Source: Saxidomus purpurata
Lineage: Eukaryota > Mollusca > Bivalvia > Venerida > Veneridae
Direction of reading: 5' to 3'
Assembly: GCA_022818135.1 (NCBI GenBank)
Contig: JAFMSR010000012.1
Span: 12,301,157 to 12,365,156, forward strand
Length of the DNA stretch: 64,000 nucleotides
Made by a program: the position numbers and the translations under genes. A model generated the notes under the pieces. It made no database searches. It had not been told where the DNA came from and saw only the letters and a list, made by a program, of their open reading frames with translations. Shown here one piece after another: positions 12,801 to 27,800 of the stretch. Numbering within the stretch: position 1 is the stretch's first letter; every line of letters starts with the position of its first letter.

Positions 12801-15800
12801 GCAAATGCTCAATTTGTTTTATACTAAGTTTATTTATTCTTGATCTTTACAACTTCGATTAATCGCTCTCGAGACTTGCTCCAGATGGAATCAACCTGAG
12901 AGTGAGGCAACGACGAATGAATGTGTCTTGTCTAAAAACACTACAAATACATGGCACTGATGGGGATCAAACCCCTGAGGCAAACACGCTACCATGGGGT
13001 AATGATGGCTCCACTCTTACACTGTAGACATTTCATTCTTATTAAAGTGGATATTGATATTGCTCAAGCATTATACAGTGCACTAAAACACCCAATAAAG
13101 TCTTAAGCTCAATAAATCACTAATCCTGCCCCTGCCAAGCTCTGAAGCTCTATTTATTGGTCTCAAAAACATTCTTCCTTCTCTCATCTTTATAAATCTC
13201 CCTTCTGAGCTCTAGGGCTCTGCTTATGAAACTTTGTATTTTTTTTGTTTTGAAGCTCTTAAGCCTAATATTGAGCTCTTACGATAGACCAATCATTTTC
13301 TCAAGTTCCAAAATAGTTCTTGCTAACCTACTTCCATTTAGCCCACACTAATGCACTAACTACAAAGCACAACAGGTTTTCCAGAATGTGCCAACAAACA
13401 AAACCCTGTGAAGTTACATTTTTTTAGGATAATTCCACTTAGTGAATAAGACTTTGAATGCGCATTTATCCAACAATCAACACATCAAACGTAAGAGCTT
13501 ATTCCCAGAAATTATTTATGGGATTAGTTACTTACCTTCCTCCAGTAAAGCATGTGCCGTTAGCACCACCAAATGCTGACATAATTACAGATATAGGTAT
13601 AATAATGGCTGCTGATCCAAGTACAAACTCTCCCCAGGTCTACAATGGAAAAGTTTTTATTTGTGGAATGCTGACGCAGATTTCTCTCATAAAAGTGTTA
13701 TGTACATCGTAGGCACATACAGCTTTACAAACTTATGTAGAACCATATGCCTCAAGGCCAGAAGGAAAAAAAAACTGCACATAGAGACGAATTTCTTAGA
13801 AATAAGTTAATTGTGAATATTTTGCAGTTAATTACACTGAAAATTATTAATACAACCTGTATAAAATGTGATTACGTAACACAAGATTAAGGAAAGTACA
13901 TTCCATTGTCTATTCTAACAACAGCTTCACTAACTAATTACCACGTAAACAAAGAAGGAAACCAAACTTTATAAATTCTGCAAGAAACTACATTTTGACA
14001 TGTGCAGTATGCGTCAAACTGTGCTGCATGACATACTAGTAACTGTCCGTTTAAAACATGATTTTGATGATAATAACATGATATTGATGGTAATAGCATG
14101 TTGTTGATGGTAATAACATGATAAGGATGATAATAACCTGATGTTAATGGTTAAAACATTATATTGATGACAATAACATGATTTGGATGATAATAACATG
14201 TTTAGGATGATGATAACATGATATTGATGGTAATAACATGTTATCGATGGTAATAACATGATATTGATGGTAATTACATGTTATTGATGGTAATAACATG
14301 ATAAGGATGATAATAACCTGATGTTAATGGTTAAAACATTATATTGATGACAATAACATATTGATGATAATAACATGATTAGGATGATAATAACATGTTT
14401 AGGATGATAATAACATGATATTGATGGTAATAACATGATATTGATGGTACAACATGATACGAATGATAATAACATGATATTGATGACAATAACAAATCAT
14501 ACAAATGAACTTACGGAGGCAACAGCAGTGGACATGAGAACATCATGCTTCGATAAAACAGTGAAGTATGATATATTGATGAGAATATAGCATATTGTCA
14601 CCAGCGGGATACCAATGATAATGGCTCGAGGTAAATTTCTGAAACATAAAATCAGAAAGATTGCATTATCTATATAAACAGATGTACAGGTATACTTCAA
14701 TATAAATACAAACTCACTCACAGTATAAGAAAACGTACAAAAAGTTTTTATCAATATATAAGGATTTTACAACAACAAATGATCAAGTATCAAATTTAGC
14801 ACAAACAGTATGCTTCAACCTATGATTCCAACCAAGTTTCGATAAAAATTCCAAAGATTTTGATGTGGTAGAACCAGTGTGAAATAATCAGACTTGATCC
14901 AAGGCTTCATCATACAAAACTTATGTGCTGTTAGCTGTCTCATGGTGATCTGTATTAAAAGGGTTTTGTTACTTTTGAGTTTGGGGAAAGGTACCAGTAG
15001 TCTTTGTATGCTACAAACAAGTTTAAACCGCCAAGTTACCAACATTTCCGGTAACCGACCACTCTAAGTTAACCTTGAATTCAACCTGTAACTTTATTTC
15101 TATAATGTGTGTTTGCAGGTTAGAGACTGTAACATTCTTTACTTTTTTAATGCGTTGCCATGGTATCATTTGATACAAAAGCTGTAGAGTGTGCCTGGCC
15201 TTCTACTTTTTCTCACTGATGGAGGCGTCAGTCATCCCTTGGATATTTTGTGTGGTTCTGGTTGATGGTAGGTGATGTGTTTTGATGATGACTTTGGACT
15301 GTTTTATCTTATTTAACATTATTTTATACTAACAAATTAATATAATAGGTAATATGTGCAGTTCTATATCATAACAAGATTAACTTACTTATATGGCTGC
15401 CTAATCTCCTCCGTCACATAGTTCAAATTATTCCTGAAACATTAAAATCTATAGTTTATAATCAAAGTCAGCTATCTTACATGGAAATAGATCATAATCT
15501 ACACTACACAGCTGCCAAGAGTGCCCAACAGCACTGTGGTCTGATTCTTCACTGAGAAGATTTGAACCAGAAACCTCTGGTATAGGACCCCAACACCAAT
15601 TTATTCATGTAAAGTACAGCTATCAAATAAAGAAATAAAATATTGCCAATAACGAGTAACATTTCGCCAGCTATAGGTTAGTTATATGAGTTGAGATTCT
15701 GTCAAAGACAGTTAATCAGATAACTGCAAGGTCTCTCCATGTGACCTTTTTGTCCGAGACTACTGCAGCTGCTGTTGCAGAATCGGAGGGTTTGATCCCA

Positions 15801-18800
15801 CCAGTGTCAGGCAGTGGTAGTATCCTTCGGCAAGACTCTTGTTATTCTATATATAGCCTTTCTTTCTTTGTGGTTGCTTTTATCTGGAGTGAGTCTCAAC
15901 AGTGACTGATAGTCTGATATATGTTTCGTTTCGTAATAATCAACAATTCATGATAATCAACAAAAAAATAAAGTATAAATGAGATATCTAGAGGTTGTTT
16001 TTTTTTACAAAAAAGGCACATGTATGTCTCCCACAACTTAATGCTGCAGGATAGACAGGTGTGTGTGTGTCATGAATTGCAAATAATTCGAAAATTCATA
16101 TGGCTTTAATAAACATTTTTTCATATGGCCCTTATTAAATTTGAAAATAGGGTAATGAAAACAGACAATGACTCTACTTAGAATCACTGAACCAGAAAAT
16201 GCAGACAACATGTACAACTTAGGCTAGTTTGGTTGAAATCTGCCTAGCAGTATAAGAGGAGTTACATGGACAAACTTAAGACTAGGGTTAAGGAAAGGGT
16301 TTACGAAAAAGGTTGATAACTACGTTTATAATCAATGAAACTGAAAATGCCGACAATTCGCAAAACTACACTTGGTACCAAACATTTCTACCAAGTTTCA
16401 GTCAAATCCATCCATGTCTGTAGGAGTTACGCAGACTGACAGAATGACAGACAGACAGCACCAAATCAATATGTCTCCCCACCCACTAGGTGAGAGCCAT
16501 AATGATTACAGTAGTTCATTATCTAATGCTACTCCATTTCTACATACCAGCCATCATAAGCCCAGAGTCCATCATAAAATGCCAGGGCTAACATGGAAAC
16601 AGATTCTGTATTGTCTTCAAATCCTGACTCTAGATGCTCGGTATAGCCTGAAGCAAACATTTTCAATCTCAATAATGCACATCTTTACCCAGTGGTGTCA
16701 TTTGAATTACCTGATTGATCACACAACTATCCACCAAAGTTGCAGTAACAATTGTGGAAAATTGAGGGATTTTTTATATATCACAACACTGTGACATTTA
16801 TCTTTGCTGACTAGGCGTTTTCTGTAAAACTTATCAATTGTATCCAGTTTCAGGTTCGGAGTTGTATTTGAGCCAAGCAGTTTGTTTTGGTATGTAAAGA
16901 AACTGAAGTAACTTTGCTTGTCAGCATTAGAAGAACTAGGTGAAAACTGCATTCGAATTTATAGAATTACATGTAACGTTATACACAGACAAGAATCCTC
17001 ATTTAATTCAATGATATCACAGCTGTTAAATATACTGTTAGGTTAGTCACCTATTCAAGCCTTTAAAAAATACAAACTGTCACACAAATTCTGGATAAAT
17101 CATAAATGCAACTCTATGACCTGCCGCTCCCTAAATGGAAGCAAAGTTTTTAGGTATGAGTCATGTAGTTGACAAATGGTGACAAATAGTTAAGACATGT
17201 ATAGCAAGTGTTGTTTACCTTGTGAGAGCATGTAAGCTCCGCCCCCAATGATTATAGCTATGGCAATTAGTTTCATCACAGTGAAGAAGTTCTGCACCTT
17301 TGTTGCTAGGGATACACTGTACGCATTGATGAAGGTAATTAAGACTGAAATGACATTTAAAAAGATAAAATAGATATGATCAAAACAGTCTGCATCCATG
17401 GTCTGTTACCCAAGTACAAACTAAATCATCTGTAACAATTTAAGGACATTTAATATAACACAACACTATGACATTTCTCTTTGCTAGCTATGCGTTACTT
17501 GTCAATAATATCCAGTTTCAGGTTGTATTTAGATATACGAGTTAGATTCCCTGACTTTAAATCACTGTGACCTTACATTGATTGAGGGTATTGAGTTCGA
17601 GTCCTACTACCGACTCCGTCTCATCATGTGAGAAAGCTGACAGTATCTTAAAAGAGGACAGAATTCTAGCGCTACTACTTTGTAGTCATTCCCCTGAGAA
17701 ACGATGGTAAAATAAACTGCCAGTCTGTAAAAACTACTGAAATACAGTTAAAACCGGAATTCAATCCTGACAAAAATTATGCGCAAAACAGACTATTATC
17801 AATCTTGTCTTTATTATGCCTTTTGCAGAACTGAATGTACTGATGCAAACTGTTAATCAGTCTGACACGTGTGTTAGTTGGCATTTACATACTGCAGTGA
17901 CGTATGCGATCTTGTTTTTGTCAGTATCTTCACACACAAAGACTGTCTGAGGCCAGCAAGGGCACTGACTAAGACAAATTGCAACTTGAGTGCATGTCAT
18001 TTGTGAATGAAGAAGAAAACAGACTATCGTTATGTTTTTTGTTGATAATTGCCTTCTACATTCATGTCTGTTTCTAACAGGATCTGAAACAGGCAGCTGC
18101 GATCTCACCAACTTTGCAAACATTAAGGTATATTTCAAGTAGGAAAGCAACACAAGAAAATGCTCTACTCATTTGCAGATTCTCTGATTTGGAACTGAAT
18201 TAACCTAACCTGAATTTAATTAACCTAACTTTAGCAAATTAACAACCATGAAAATTTATCCATCAAGTGAAAAGTGCTACTATGCAAAACATATTGATCA
18301 ACAATGAGTGTTACAATTAATGGTTTCTGGTTAGACATTGTACAAACTTACACAGACAAAGAACTGCTACGAGTTTGACAATCAGATCGTTTGATCCACA
18401 CGGTCCGTAGAATGGTTCTACAACATATACTGCAAAACTCATCGATGTAACGCCAAATAATGCAGGTTTCAGGATGAGTACCGACGTCCAAGCGAACAGG
18501 AATGCTGGTATAGGTCCGAGCGTACGATGAAGGGGACTGAACGCTTCTTGCAAATATGCGTATTCCGCTCCCGACTTTGTTATCATTGTTCCTAACTCAG
18601 CATAGGATAACGCACCTTTAAACAAAATCAACATGCAAAAGTAAACATCTATTGTTACATATATTGACATTCAATAAAATAGATATGAGAAAGCATGTGT
18701 ATGAATAAAGAGAAGCAATCAATTTAGACTGTATAAGCAATTGTGTATTGCCAAACAAGAAATCGAAATGTTTTTTTTTTATTTAACAACCTAACAGTGA

Positions 18801-21800
18801 AGTATGAAATACTAATGACAATTGTGCAATGAAAAAGCATCTTGTCTGACCCAGATGTGAAATTTCCATGACCGTTTGTCTTCATTCCAAAATGGAATGG
18901 TTTCTGACAATAAAAAAATTATATCAATGATGTTTGACAAATTGAATCCTGCTCATTTTAACAATTTGCAAATATTGCCAAATATAAATTTCAAGTCAAC
19001 TGATACAAGATTCCCATTCAGATGGACTTTAGCACAGGTCTCAGTAACCATTTCTTTGATCTGTTTATCATAAAGAGGCTAAACTAACAAGCACTGACAC
19101 CCCAGTCTTATTTGGAGAACGTTAAAAATAAAAGAAGTTCTTCTCTTATGCATTCTCAAACAACGATCGTTCAAAATTTCTCAAGTTTATATAATATTTT
19201 AATAACTTCTTTAAACTTATCGTAATACAACAACTTTCATTTCTGGTACCCCCATCATTGCTGGACTGACTGAGGCAAACTGAGGATCAAACCAGGGCCT
19301 CTGGCTTGCATCACAAATCTTAGGTGAACCACTAGATCTGGAAGTCCAAAACTTCAAAATAGTATTTCAAATTAAAAGCAAATTTTGTAATTTTACAAGG
19401 TATTAAGGGACGTTCTTTGCTTCTTCAACTTGAGTGCATTTGCACTCACGTAACTCTGGCCTTTGACAAGATGATTTAACTTAAATAAGCACGATGAGCG
19501 ATAAATTAGATATTAATTTTTTCACTTTTAATCAAAGACAAATGACTGTTTTTTCATTCCTAATTGCAGATGACAATTTGTTCTGAAGAAAGCGAAATGT
19601 AGCTAGCGTAAAATTGTGAGTGGTATTAAATGTTGTACAATGAGACGTCACTACGAATGAGTACACGGTTAAAGTAAAAATGTTAAAACACACAAGGGAC
19701 GGTACAGATATTGTATGAGAAATATGGAATTATTATTTTTTTGTCATTTTTTTTTTCCTTTTGCAGGGAGGGAGGGGTTCTGATGTGTGCGTAAAACAGT
19801 GAAATGTTTAATCACGCGTGTCATGTATGCCGCTCCACAACAGATGAAATAACTAACTAGCTAAGCAATGGAGGACAGAATGACACGGCTCTAGTACATC
19901 ATCGAGAATGAAAAATTTCCACAAATTTCCTTTGTTCAATGTTTTTCCTTCCCAGTGAAAAAACAGAACAAAGCTTTTGAGACCAGGCCGCGAAGTCGAA
20001 ACCACCCAATCAGTAAAAAAAGTTTCCAAACTGTGGGGAAATCTGTTTTGTTTATCCTTCCCAGTGAATAAACACAACAAATCAATTCAGAATTTTGACA
20101 CCCATCTGATCACATGTTGAACAATGTCTTCCCAGTGACAATGCACAACCATCAGCGTAATTTACGTTTCAAACCCTGGCCGATGTCCGAAAAATAAAAC
20201 GTCCAACCAAAACCTTAAAGTTTTTCTTCACCTTTCCTTCCCAGTGAAAAAGTGAAGAAAAGACTTTACCCTAGCATAGCCACATAGCGTCACTCCATTT
20301 TTTTTTAAACAAATGATAATCTGGTTGTCCTCCTATGACAGATTGTCTGCTCCTGCAATACATAAAGTTATTTAACAAATAAATTCAACACACAAAAATG
20401 CGGCAACCCATTGGTGCTGTCCCAGAAAAATGTATTTATGGAGGGCTAACTGGCATTGTGGTACCTTAAAATTCTTAATAGACTGACTATTTTATGTATT
20501 ATTCAAATGCCACACCCGTCTCTCCAAAGATACGGAGGACGGACTGGCACTAAGCAACTGTCTCCAAGGTGACGCAGAAAAATTTCTGATAGCCAAATAC
20601 CAATCTTCAGGCATGCTTGTATTCTTAGAGTCTCATTTTTTGCTTTCAATGAAATTCACAGATTAACTGCTATTTCATTAAACTGATTGAAAAATTAAAA
20701 CACAATATTTGAGTATTGCAGATTTTCAAGTTTCTGCTTGGAGACAGTTATGTACTTATGCATTAAATGGACAAAGGGTGGGCTCAGACCCCTGCGTGTC
20801 TCTCCGTAAGAGAAAAGGAGGGCAAGACAGGTGTCCTACAGTTTAGGGGACTTTTTGAGGGCTTGGTCAACTCACACTACCAACACCAATAATATCTACA
20901 ACAAGAGTCTAGCAAGTGTAAAGTATACCACATTATCATCGGTGCAAAAGATACATAAATAAACCGACCATAACCGAATCGGCATGTGCCTTTTAAATAT
21001 ACTTTTTATATTCTACATTTTACAGCTTTTCCATATACATGTCTTTAAACATGCTTTCGAAAAGGTGTTAGTGTTACACAGGGATTAAACTTAATATTAT
21101 ACCAAATAGTTTCTAAATAATCTTTAAGATGTGTATACACGGTAAAATATAATATGTTAAAACTAAATTATCATAATACTAATTAATTAATTAAATCAAT
21201 TTAGAGGTGGAAGTTTCTAACAATAAGTAACAAAACACTTTTTTCAAAATTTGTGGTAGAACATAATTGTCTAAACTGTATCTATCAAATAGTGCTTGAT
21301 TTATTCATAGAATTTTAAACATTTTTTTTTCTAAATTTTCTGATAAATACTTTTTCAAATGAAATTATGAAACAACGAATAACTTGGACAAACAAAGGAA
21401 GTGCAAAATTTAGTTAAAATTTTCCCTGACGCATGCAACTTAAAGCATTGTAAATGTGAACAACCAATTGTCTTTTGAGATAGATACATAGAATGATACA
21501 TCCAAATGTTGAGGTTTGGCAAGATCTATCATATTTGAAAACTTCCGAAACAAAAATGACAATAAAAATGTTTTACGTAAGCAATAACAAATAACTTTCT
21601 AAATTCTTTGCATTTCGACGTGTTCCTTTTCGTACTGTGTAGTCATCAAACGCATTATTTGTGACTTCAGTACATGTAAGTTTATCTATCAAAATGTCAT
21701 ACTGTTGCAGGCACCTATAATAAACTACTAAGTTAATGTCACCCATTCCTGGCGGCTTGAAGACTGATGAGTCATCATTTCTGCTCCCTTTTTTCTTACA

Positions 21801-24800
21801 AGTTTTTTTTTTTTTTTTTTTTTTTTAAATTCTCCCCCTTTGCCAATGAAAATGTAACTAGATAAACCAGTGTACGTACTATTCTCTAGCCTCAGGTTAA
21901 GAGTGTAAATCTCGGTAAATAAGTCTCTATGTGGCCATGGTAAATAGAAGTAAATCATCTAAAACTGACTTTTAACATTGTTTTTAACAACATAGTTAAC
22001 AACTGGTTCCCCACTTACTCTTGTTTTTTAGGCTTTTAAATATGTGAAATGATGTTTCACAACAAATAGTGTGTGCACTGATAATGCAGGAACAGACTCA
22101 AGTGCAAGTACTGAATGAACTCCACTATGAGACCTTATAAAACACCTGTTTGTTTTTAAAGCACTATTTACATAACAAAACATTTACGCTTCAAACCAGC
22201 TTAATTATTTGAAGACTACTTAAAAGTGTCTTAAAACTATTGCCTCGCCAAAAATGAGTGACATGTTTTCTGCTTTTTGAATTTGGTTAGTTATCACCGA
22301 CCTAAAGTTGGTCAATGCTAACTAAGGGTTAATATGCCAGACCTTGCCAACTGTTTAAGAGGTTATAATATAAAGAATTTGGGGGTTGAAGGAGAGAACC
22401 AGTGTACGTCTCAAGACAGAGGTACAAATGTTCACTTCTCCAGTCCCGCCGAGATGAAATACGTACATAAACTCTCCACAGAATGTCTTACGGAGAAGAC
22501 ATTTGTATTTACTGCCTGGACCCAGACTAAGGGGGAAGTCACTGTTTGTCTGTCACATAATCCATAAACACAATATTTTCGTGAAAACACGAGGGTCACT
22601 GACCAGACAGATTGTCCCTTTTTTCAGGTTAAAAATAGCACACTTCTAGTCTCAAAAAAAATTGTTTAAAAAATCTGCATCTAACAGAGGAAATTGTTAA
22701 CACTTCTGGCTTTGTGATCAATGTAGACTGTGATCTACCAGTCTGCACAACTGTGCTGTACAATCCTGATCTTCACTGTCCCCCTCCCCCATACCCCCCC
22801 CCCTACCCACCATCTCCCACCCTATGATCATTCAATATGATTTCATTGAACACAACTTAGAACAATATATAGTTTGGTCCAACTTAAAAACTGGACCTTT
22901 AACTTCTAAAATCTTAGGACTGGGTTAGGGTTAAAGCAAATTATTTAGCATAGTTACGGTATGTTTGTTTGCGGAGGATTCTGTGACAGTAACAAAAAAA
23001 CAACTTCCGTCAAATATAGTCTGAGCCATTTTTGGAGAGGGGTTGATCAATTAATTCAATGAATACTTGTGTAGATTTACAATAGGAAATGCCAAGTTGG
23101 TCTCTCCATTTTGATATTTATGGAACAGCCCTTTGCACCATAATATTCAAAATTTTCAATAGATCCTTTCCGGTTCCCGGAAGAAGTGGACATCGCTTGG
23201 AGAAATGCCAATCCGGAATATATTCGTCATCCGATACCTGTTCAAATAAGAGCACAGTGAAGCATACATGAAAACGGGGAAATTTTCCCCAGAATATAAT
23301 TATGAACAACCATTTCAAAATTCTTGTAAAAAGAAACACAAAGCCAAGGCTTCAACATAAGAGTTCTTAAAAGTAACACAAAAAAGCAACTTAAAGAGCC
23401 TCTTTCTGGGGTTGAGATAAATACACAAACAATGAGTACATGAAGGTTCTGGGAAGTATTTTCATGATATATATGCAATATGGGTATTTAGACTGGAAGT
23501 GTGTGTTAGATTAAAAAGAAGGTGGGTGGGAGGCAAAAAAAACAGGTTCAAAGGGTAGCGCATTTAAAGTAATAATTATGTTACATCCTTTTTTTTTTGA
23601 CTAATCTACCAGAATTTCATAACATACACGGTATTCTGAGCTACACAAATGCAGTAGCTCCGTAAAACAAAATGGGTCTTCTATTTTAATTGTATTCAAA
23701 GTACATTGAAATTAAAAAAAAATCAGAAATAAGAAATAATTTTATGCTATCATATACACAGAAGCTTTTGTAATACGTATTAAACATAGGTAAATACATT
23801 TGTTTATAAATTAGTATGTCTTAAAATTATTAAAAGATTATGTATACTTGCATTTATTGCACCCTGCCTTCAGAGTATCATGTAAGTAAAGTGACTGACC
23901 CTTTTCCACCCTTGGGTTTAAATCAAATACTGGATTACGTAATAAACAAATAAGGCCAAATTTAGCAACAGTTCATTTTTTATGCTTTGCATTTTATTTT
24001 ATATTCAACAGTAAAATGCTAAAACAGTAACTGTTGACTGTCCATAATACAAATTCTAGAAGTATACTGAAATCAAGCATACCAAATATTATTGAGTCAA
24101 ATGAAAGAATCAAGGATTGTAAATGCAGTTACAAGTTTTCCTAATCAAGGCTTGTAGCAGAGTAAGGCCAGAGTTTTTTTATTTTCGTTTTACAGGAGCG
24201 CCGTACCTAAATATTGCAAAACCCAAATAAGAAAAAGATTCAAATTCTTAACTTTATTTTTATTTTTTCCGCCACCCGTTGCTTCGATCTCCGATAGAAA
24301 ATAAAATTTAGTAATCTCCGAGTATTTTGGAGTGACTTCGCGTGAAGTATTTGTGCATTAAAATATTGGTAAAACACCTGTAAAAGCAACCTGTTGATTT
24401 TAGATCCATTGAATCACAAAGATCGAATCAGACATCGCCGTCGCCATTTTTGTATACTATCACAGCGTTATGTTGTTTTTTTTTATTTTTCAAAAAGTAT
24501 TGAGTTATTTCTTTGTTAGAACCTAAAATATTTATCACATTTATGTTGATTTAAAATATTTATTTCCGTTAAAAATCCGCTGTCCCTTAGCATTGTCACT
24601 CGTGATAGGTGTGAAGAGTATGGCCTGTTGTACTAACCCAGTCAATTATGGAATTGTTGGAAAATCCAAGCTGTGTAACACCGCTGACTGAGTTGTGAAT
24701 GCAAAAAGTATTTATCAATTAACATTGCCAATTGTTCTGTATTTGAATCAAAACGTTCTGTTTTAAAGAAAATCAATAGCTTTTTTTTTCATTCAACGTT

Positions 24801-27800
24801 TCATCAACTGTCAAAGCCAATGCTTTTCCAGTAACAATTTTCTACTATTTATTTTAATGATTAACTTTTGCCGAAATATTTATTTTTACTGCAACCTCTT
24901 TTATTCATAAAGATAAAGCCGCAGGTGTCATGAGATCAAAGAACAAACGCCGACACACATTGTGCATGTGAGTTTTGTTTGATCTTAGTGAAGCATGTGG
25001 CATCAAACAGACCGAGATATTTGACAGTTTGAGACATGAAAAAGTAATTCTAGACAATAGTCTGATAATTTTGGATTATAGAAATAATAGTTTGGAATAT
25101 ATAATGTTATGAGTAAGTTTTATTTTTGGTGATAAAATATATTGAACATGCTAAACAAATGTACGTCGGTCGGCAAATATTTTTTAATGTAACATGCATA
25201 CAACTCAAAAACATTTCACGTGTAGACACATTTTTACCGGCGATAATAAATTTGATTTTTATGTCCCGTAAACCCGTTCATTTACCTGTAAAATCACGCG
25301 AAGTGACGCGATTTTACTCCCGCGAAGTGACGCGATATTTCTCCGTATGCGAAGTCACTTCAGGCACTCCAAGCTCACTTTGTCTCCCGAGTTACTCCCG
25401 CGAAGTGTGAAGTTCGCGTTTTTTGCATAATCCTCCAGGCCTATACTGTACGTCTGAAACAACTTGCGTCTGAAGAAAAAAAAAAGCCGACCTACCTACC
25501 CTATTTCTTTGACCAATGTTACCTGAACCACACATATTTTTTTTTTAGCCTTAACACTTTTTGGTCGAAAATATTATGTCTAAAGTAACCAAGAGGAGAA
25601 ATAACTTTAGGCCCAACCAACTTTAGGAATCGAAACCCAGTATCTTTGGCATGAAAGGTGCACACACAGTCATGTCACTAAAGAGGTATCCCAACAGCGA
25701 GGCTGTTTGAAGTGGCCTATATCACTACACTCTTCCCCTCTTTATGTTATGGCGCCGGACATCAACTGTGCAGCCTTGCAGTTTCTAGCCCATTACCGTT
25801 CCCCTGGTGGCCTATTCCCACTCACCGAGTTATCAGAACTTATCCTCATCACCATTGAAGTAACCGAGAGGATATCAACCTTTAGGCCAAACCGAGAATT
25901 GAACCCAGTACCTTTGGCATGACAAGCGCACACTCAACCATGTCACTAATAATCATCTTGTGAAAATGACAGCTTCTTTTGCCTCTATAATACAGAACTA
26001 TTATACAACAGGCAGTACTGGGTACAAAACAAGTGTGCACAACTTCAAAACATACATTCTATAAAGGTTTCCAGAAAAAAAAAGAAAAAAATATGGAAAA
26101 TCCATCTTATTTTTTGTTTTTCCTTGACGCTCATTTTTCGACATCTTTTTCTTATTTTTATTCCCTCCTCCTGGCGCTTATTTTTGAAAAAAATCCCGTA
26201 AAACGAAAAATAAAAAAACTCTGGCCTAAAGATCTGTCCCTAGTAAAGAATTGTAACAGAGTTTCAAATGTCTCAATACAAGGATTGTTACCGAGTTACA
26301 AATATCCCCAGTCTAAGATTGCAACAGAGTCTGCATGCATTCAGGATCCTTACAAAGCTTTATGGTTTACACGCGCTGCTGAAGAACACTGGGTAAGAAG
26401 TACTTGATGAGAGAGAAAAATGGGTGTGATTGACAAAAAAAAGACAGATAGATAGGTTCTGACCACTACCCATGTTCAATCCTATCCCTGCACCAAACCT
26501 CACATCCCCACCCCTCACCAGTTTAGTCTTTGAGACAAGACAATAAAAGGAGCAATTCAATCCTTGCCTCTCATTCTTTTGCGCTCTTGAGACAATAAAA
26601 GCTGAAGAACAATTGTTGAGAACACAACATGATAGGGCTATAATATAGGTAAAGACAGAGACACCACTAAGTCTTGGACTGGGACCAACAGCCATTAATA
26701 CACAATATCAAGAATTCCTAGCTGTGAACACTTATCTGGCTGACAACAGGTGATTCTGCCTTCATCAACAGTGCAGATTATGATCAGCCTGCACTTCTGT
26801 GTAATCTCATTATGATCTGCACTGTTCAATATTAGTTATTCACTTAATTTTCAGTGAACACCCCTTTGAAGAAATGATAGCACAGTTCAAATTCATAGAC
26901 AGACAAGTCTATTTGTTTAAGAAATCTATTAAACAAGAACAGTTATAAATAATACCTTGTTACTGCTGCATTGTATGACAGATGTTATTTATTACCATAA
27001 CCCTCAGCTTTTAGTGCATTAACAAAAGCAATACCTCTAGTGTGCAAATCGTTTGCAATGAGGTAAGCCCTTTCATAAAATATCATTTGTGTGAGAAAAA
27101 AAAAATTGAAAAGTACAAAAACCCTCCTTGAAAAGCTATAAAACTTATGCCACCTATTTATATCTCTAATGCTAAATGGTTAGTCGAATTCTTCCTGGAT
27201 TGCTTTGGAAAATGTTCAACAGCAGAGCACATTTGGATCACAGCTTATTAGTGAAGCTATTACTGATGACTTTACTTGAGTATGTCACAGAGCAGAGGAA
27301 AATCACACTCGCAGTCTAGTTCATGGTGGTGCAAAAACTTGATTTGTAAAAACTGCTTTGGTTCTCACACTGACTGGCAGACATGCTGACAACAACTTCT
27401 TAGCATAGATTCCACACACGGTTAGGAATCACCTGATCAAAATAATCTCTAAACAAAGGTAAATCTATGAAAAATGTTGAAAAAATAAGCAAAGCATGAT
27501 TGAACTACACAGGTCTCAATCATAGTCTGCACCTTCCCACTTCAAGAAACTGAAATAATTTATTTTGAAGTGTTCTAGTATACTTTTATGTTGCCATATG
27601 ATAGGCTACATTGCATATTTACAGCTAAACAGCTTTGTTTATTCTCTAACATTTCTTCATAGATTTAATTATGTTTAGAGATTATTTTGATCATGTGAAT
27701 CCTCACCTGTAGACAATATTATAGATTATTTAAATTTCAGAGCCGGAGCACCTGCAAAAAACCTCCATAACACCCTGGTCATTTTTTTGCTATTACACTG

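Noticed and set aside
13458..13712. Plus-strand 84-codon open frame
   Set aside because: It is the antisense shadow of transporter exon 8.
14052..14494. CRISPR-like array
   Set aside because: Units are head-to-tail minisatellite copies without unique spacers, in an animal intron.
16372..16794. Plus-strand 140-codon open frame
   Set aside because: It overlaps transporter exon 5 in antisense and includes non-coding repeat text.
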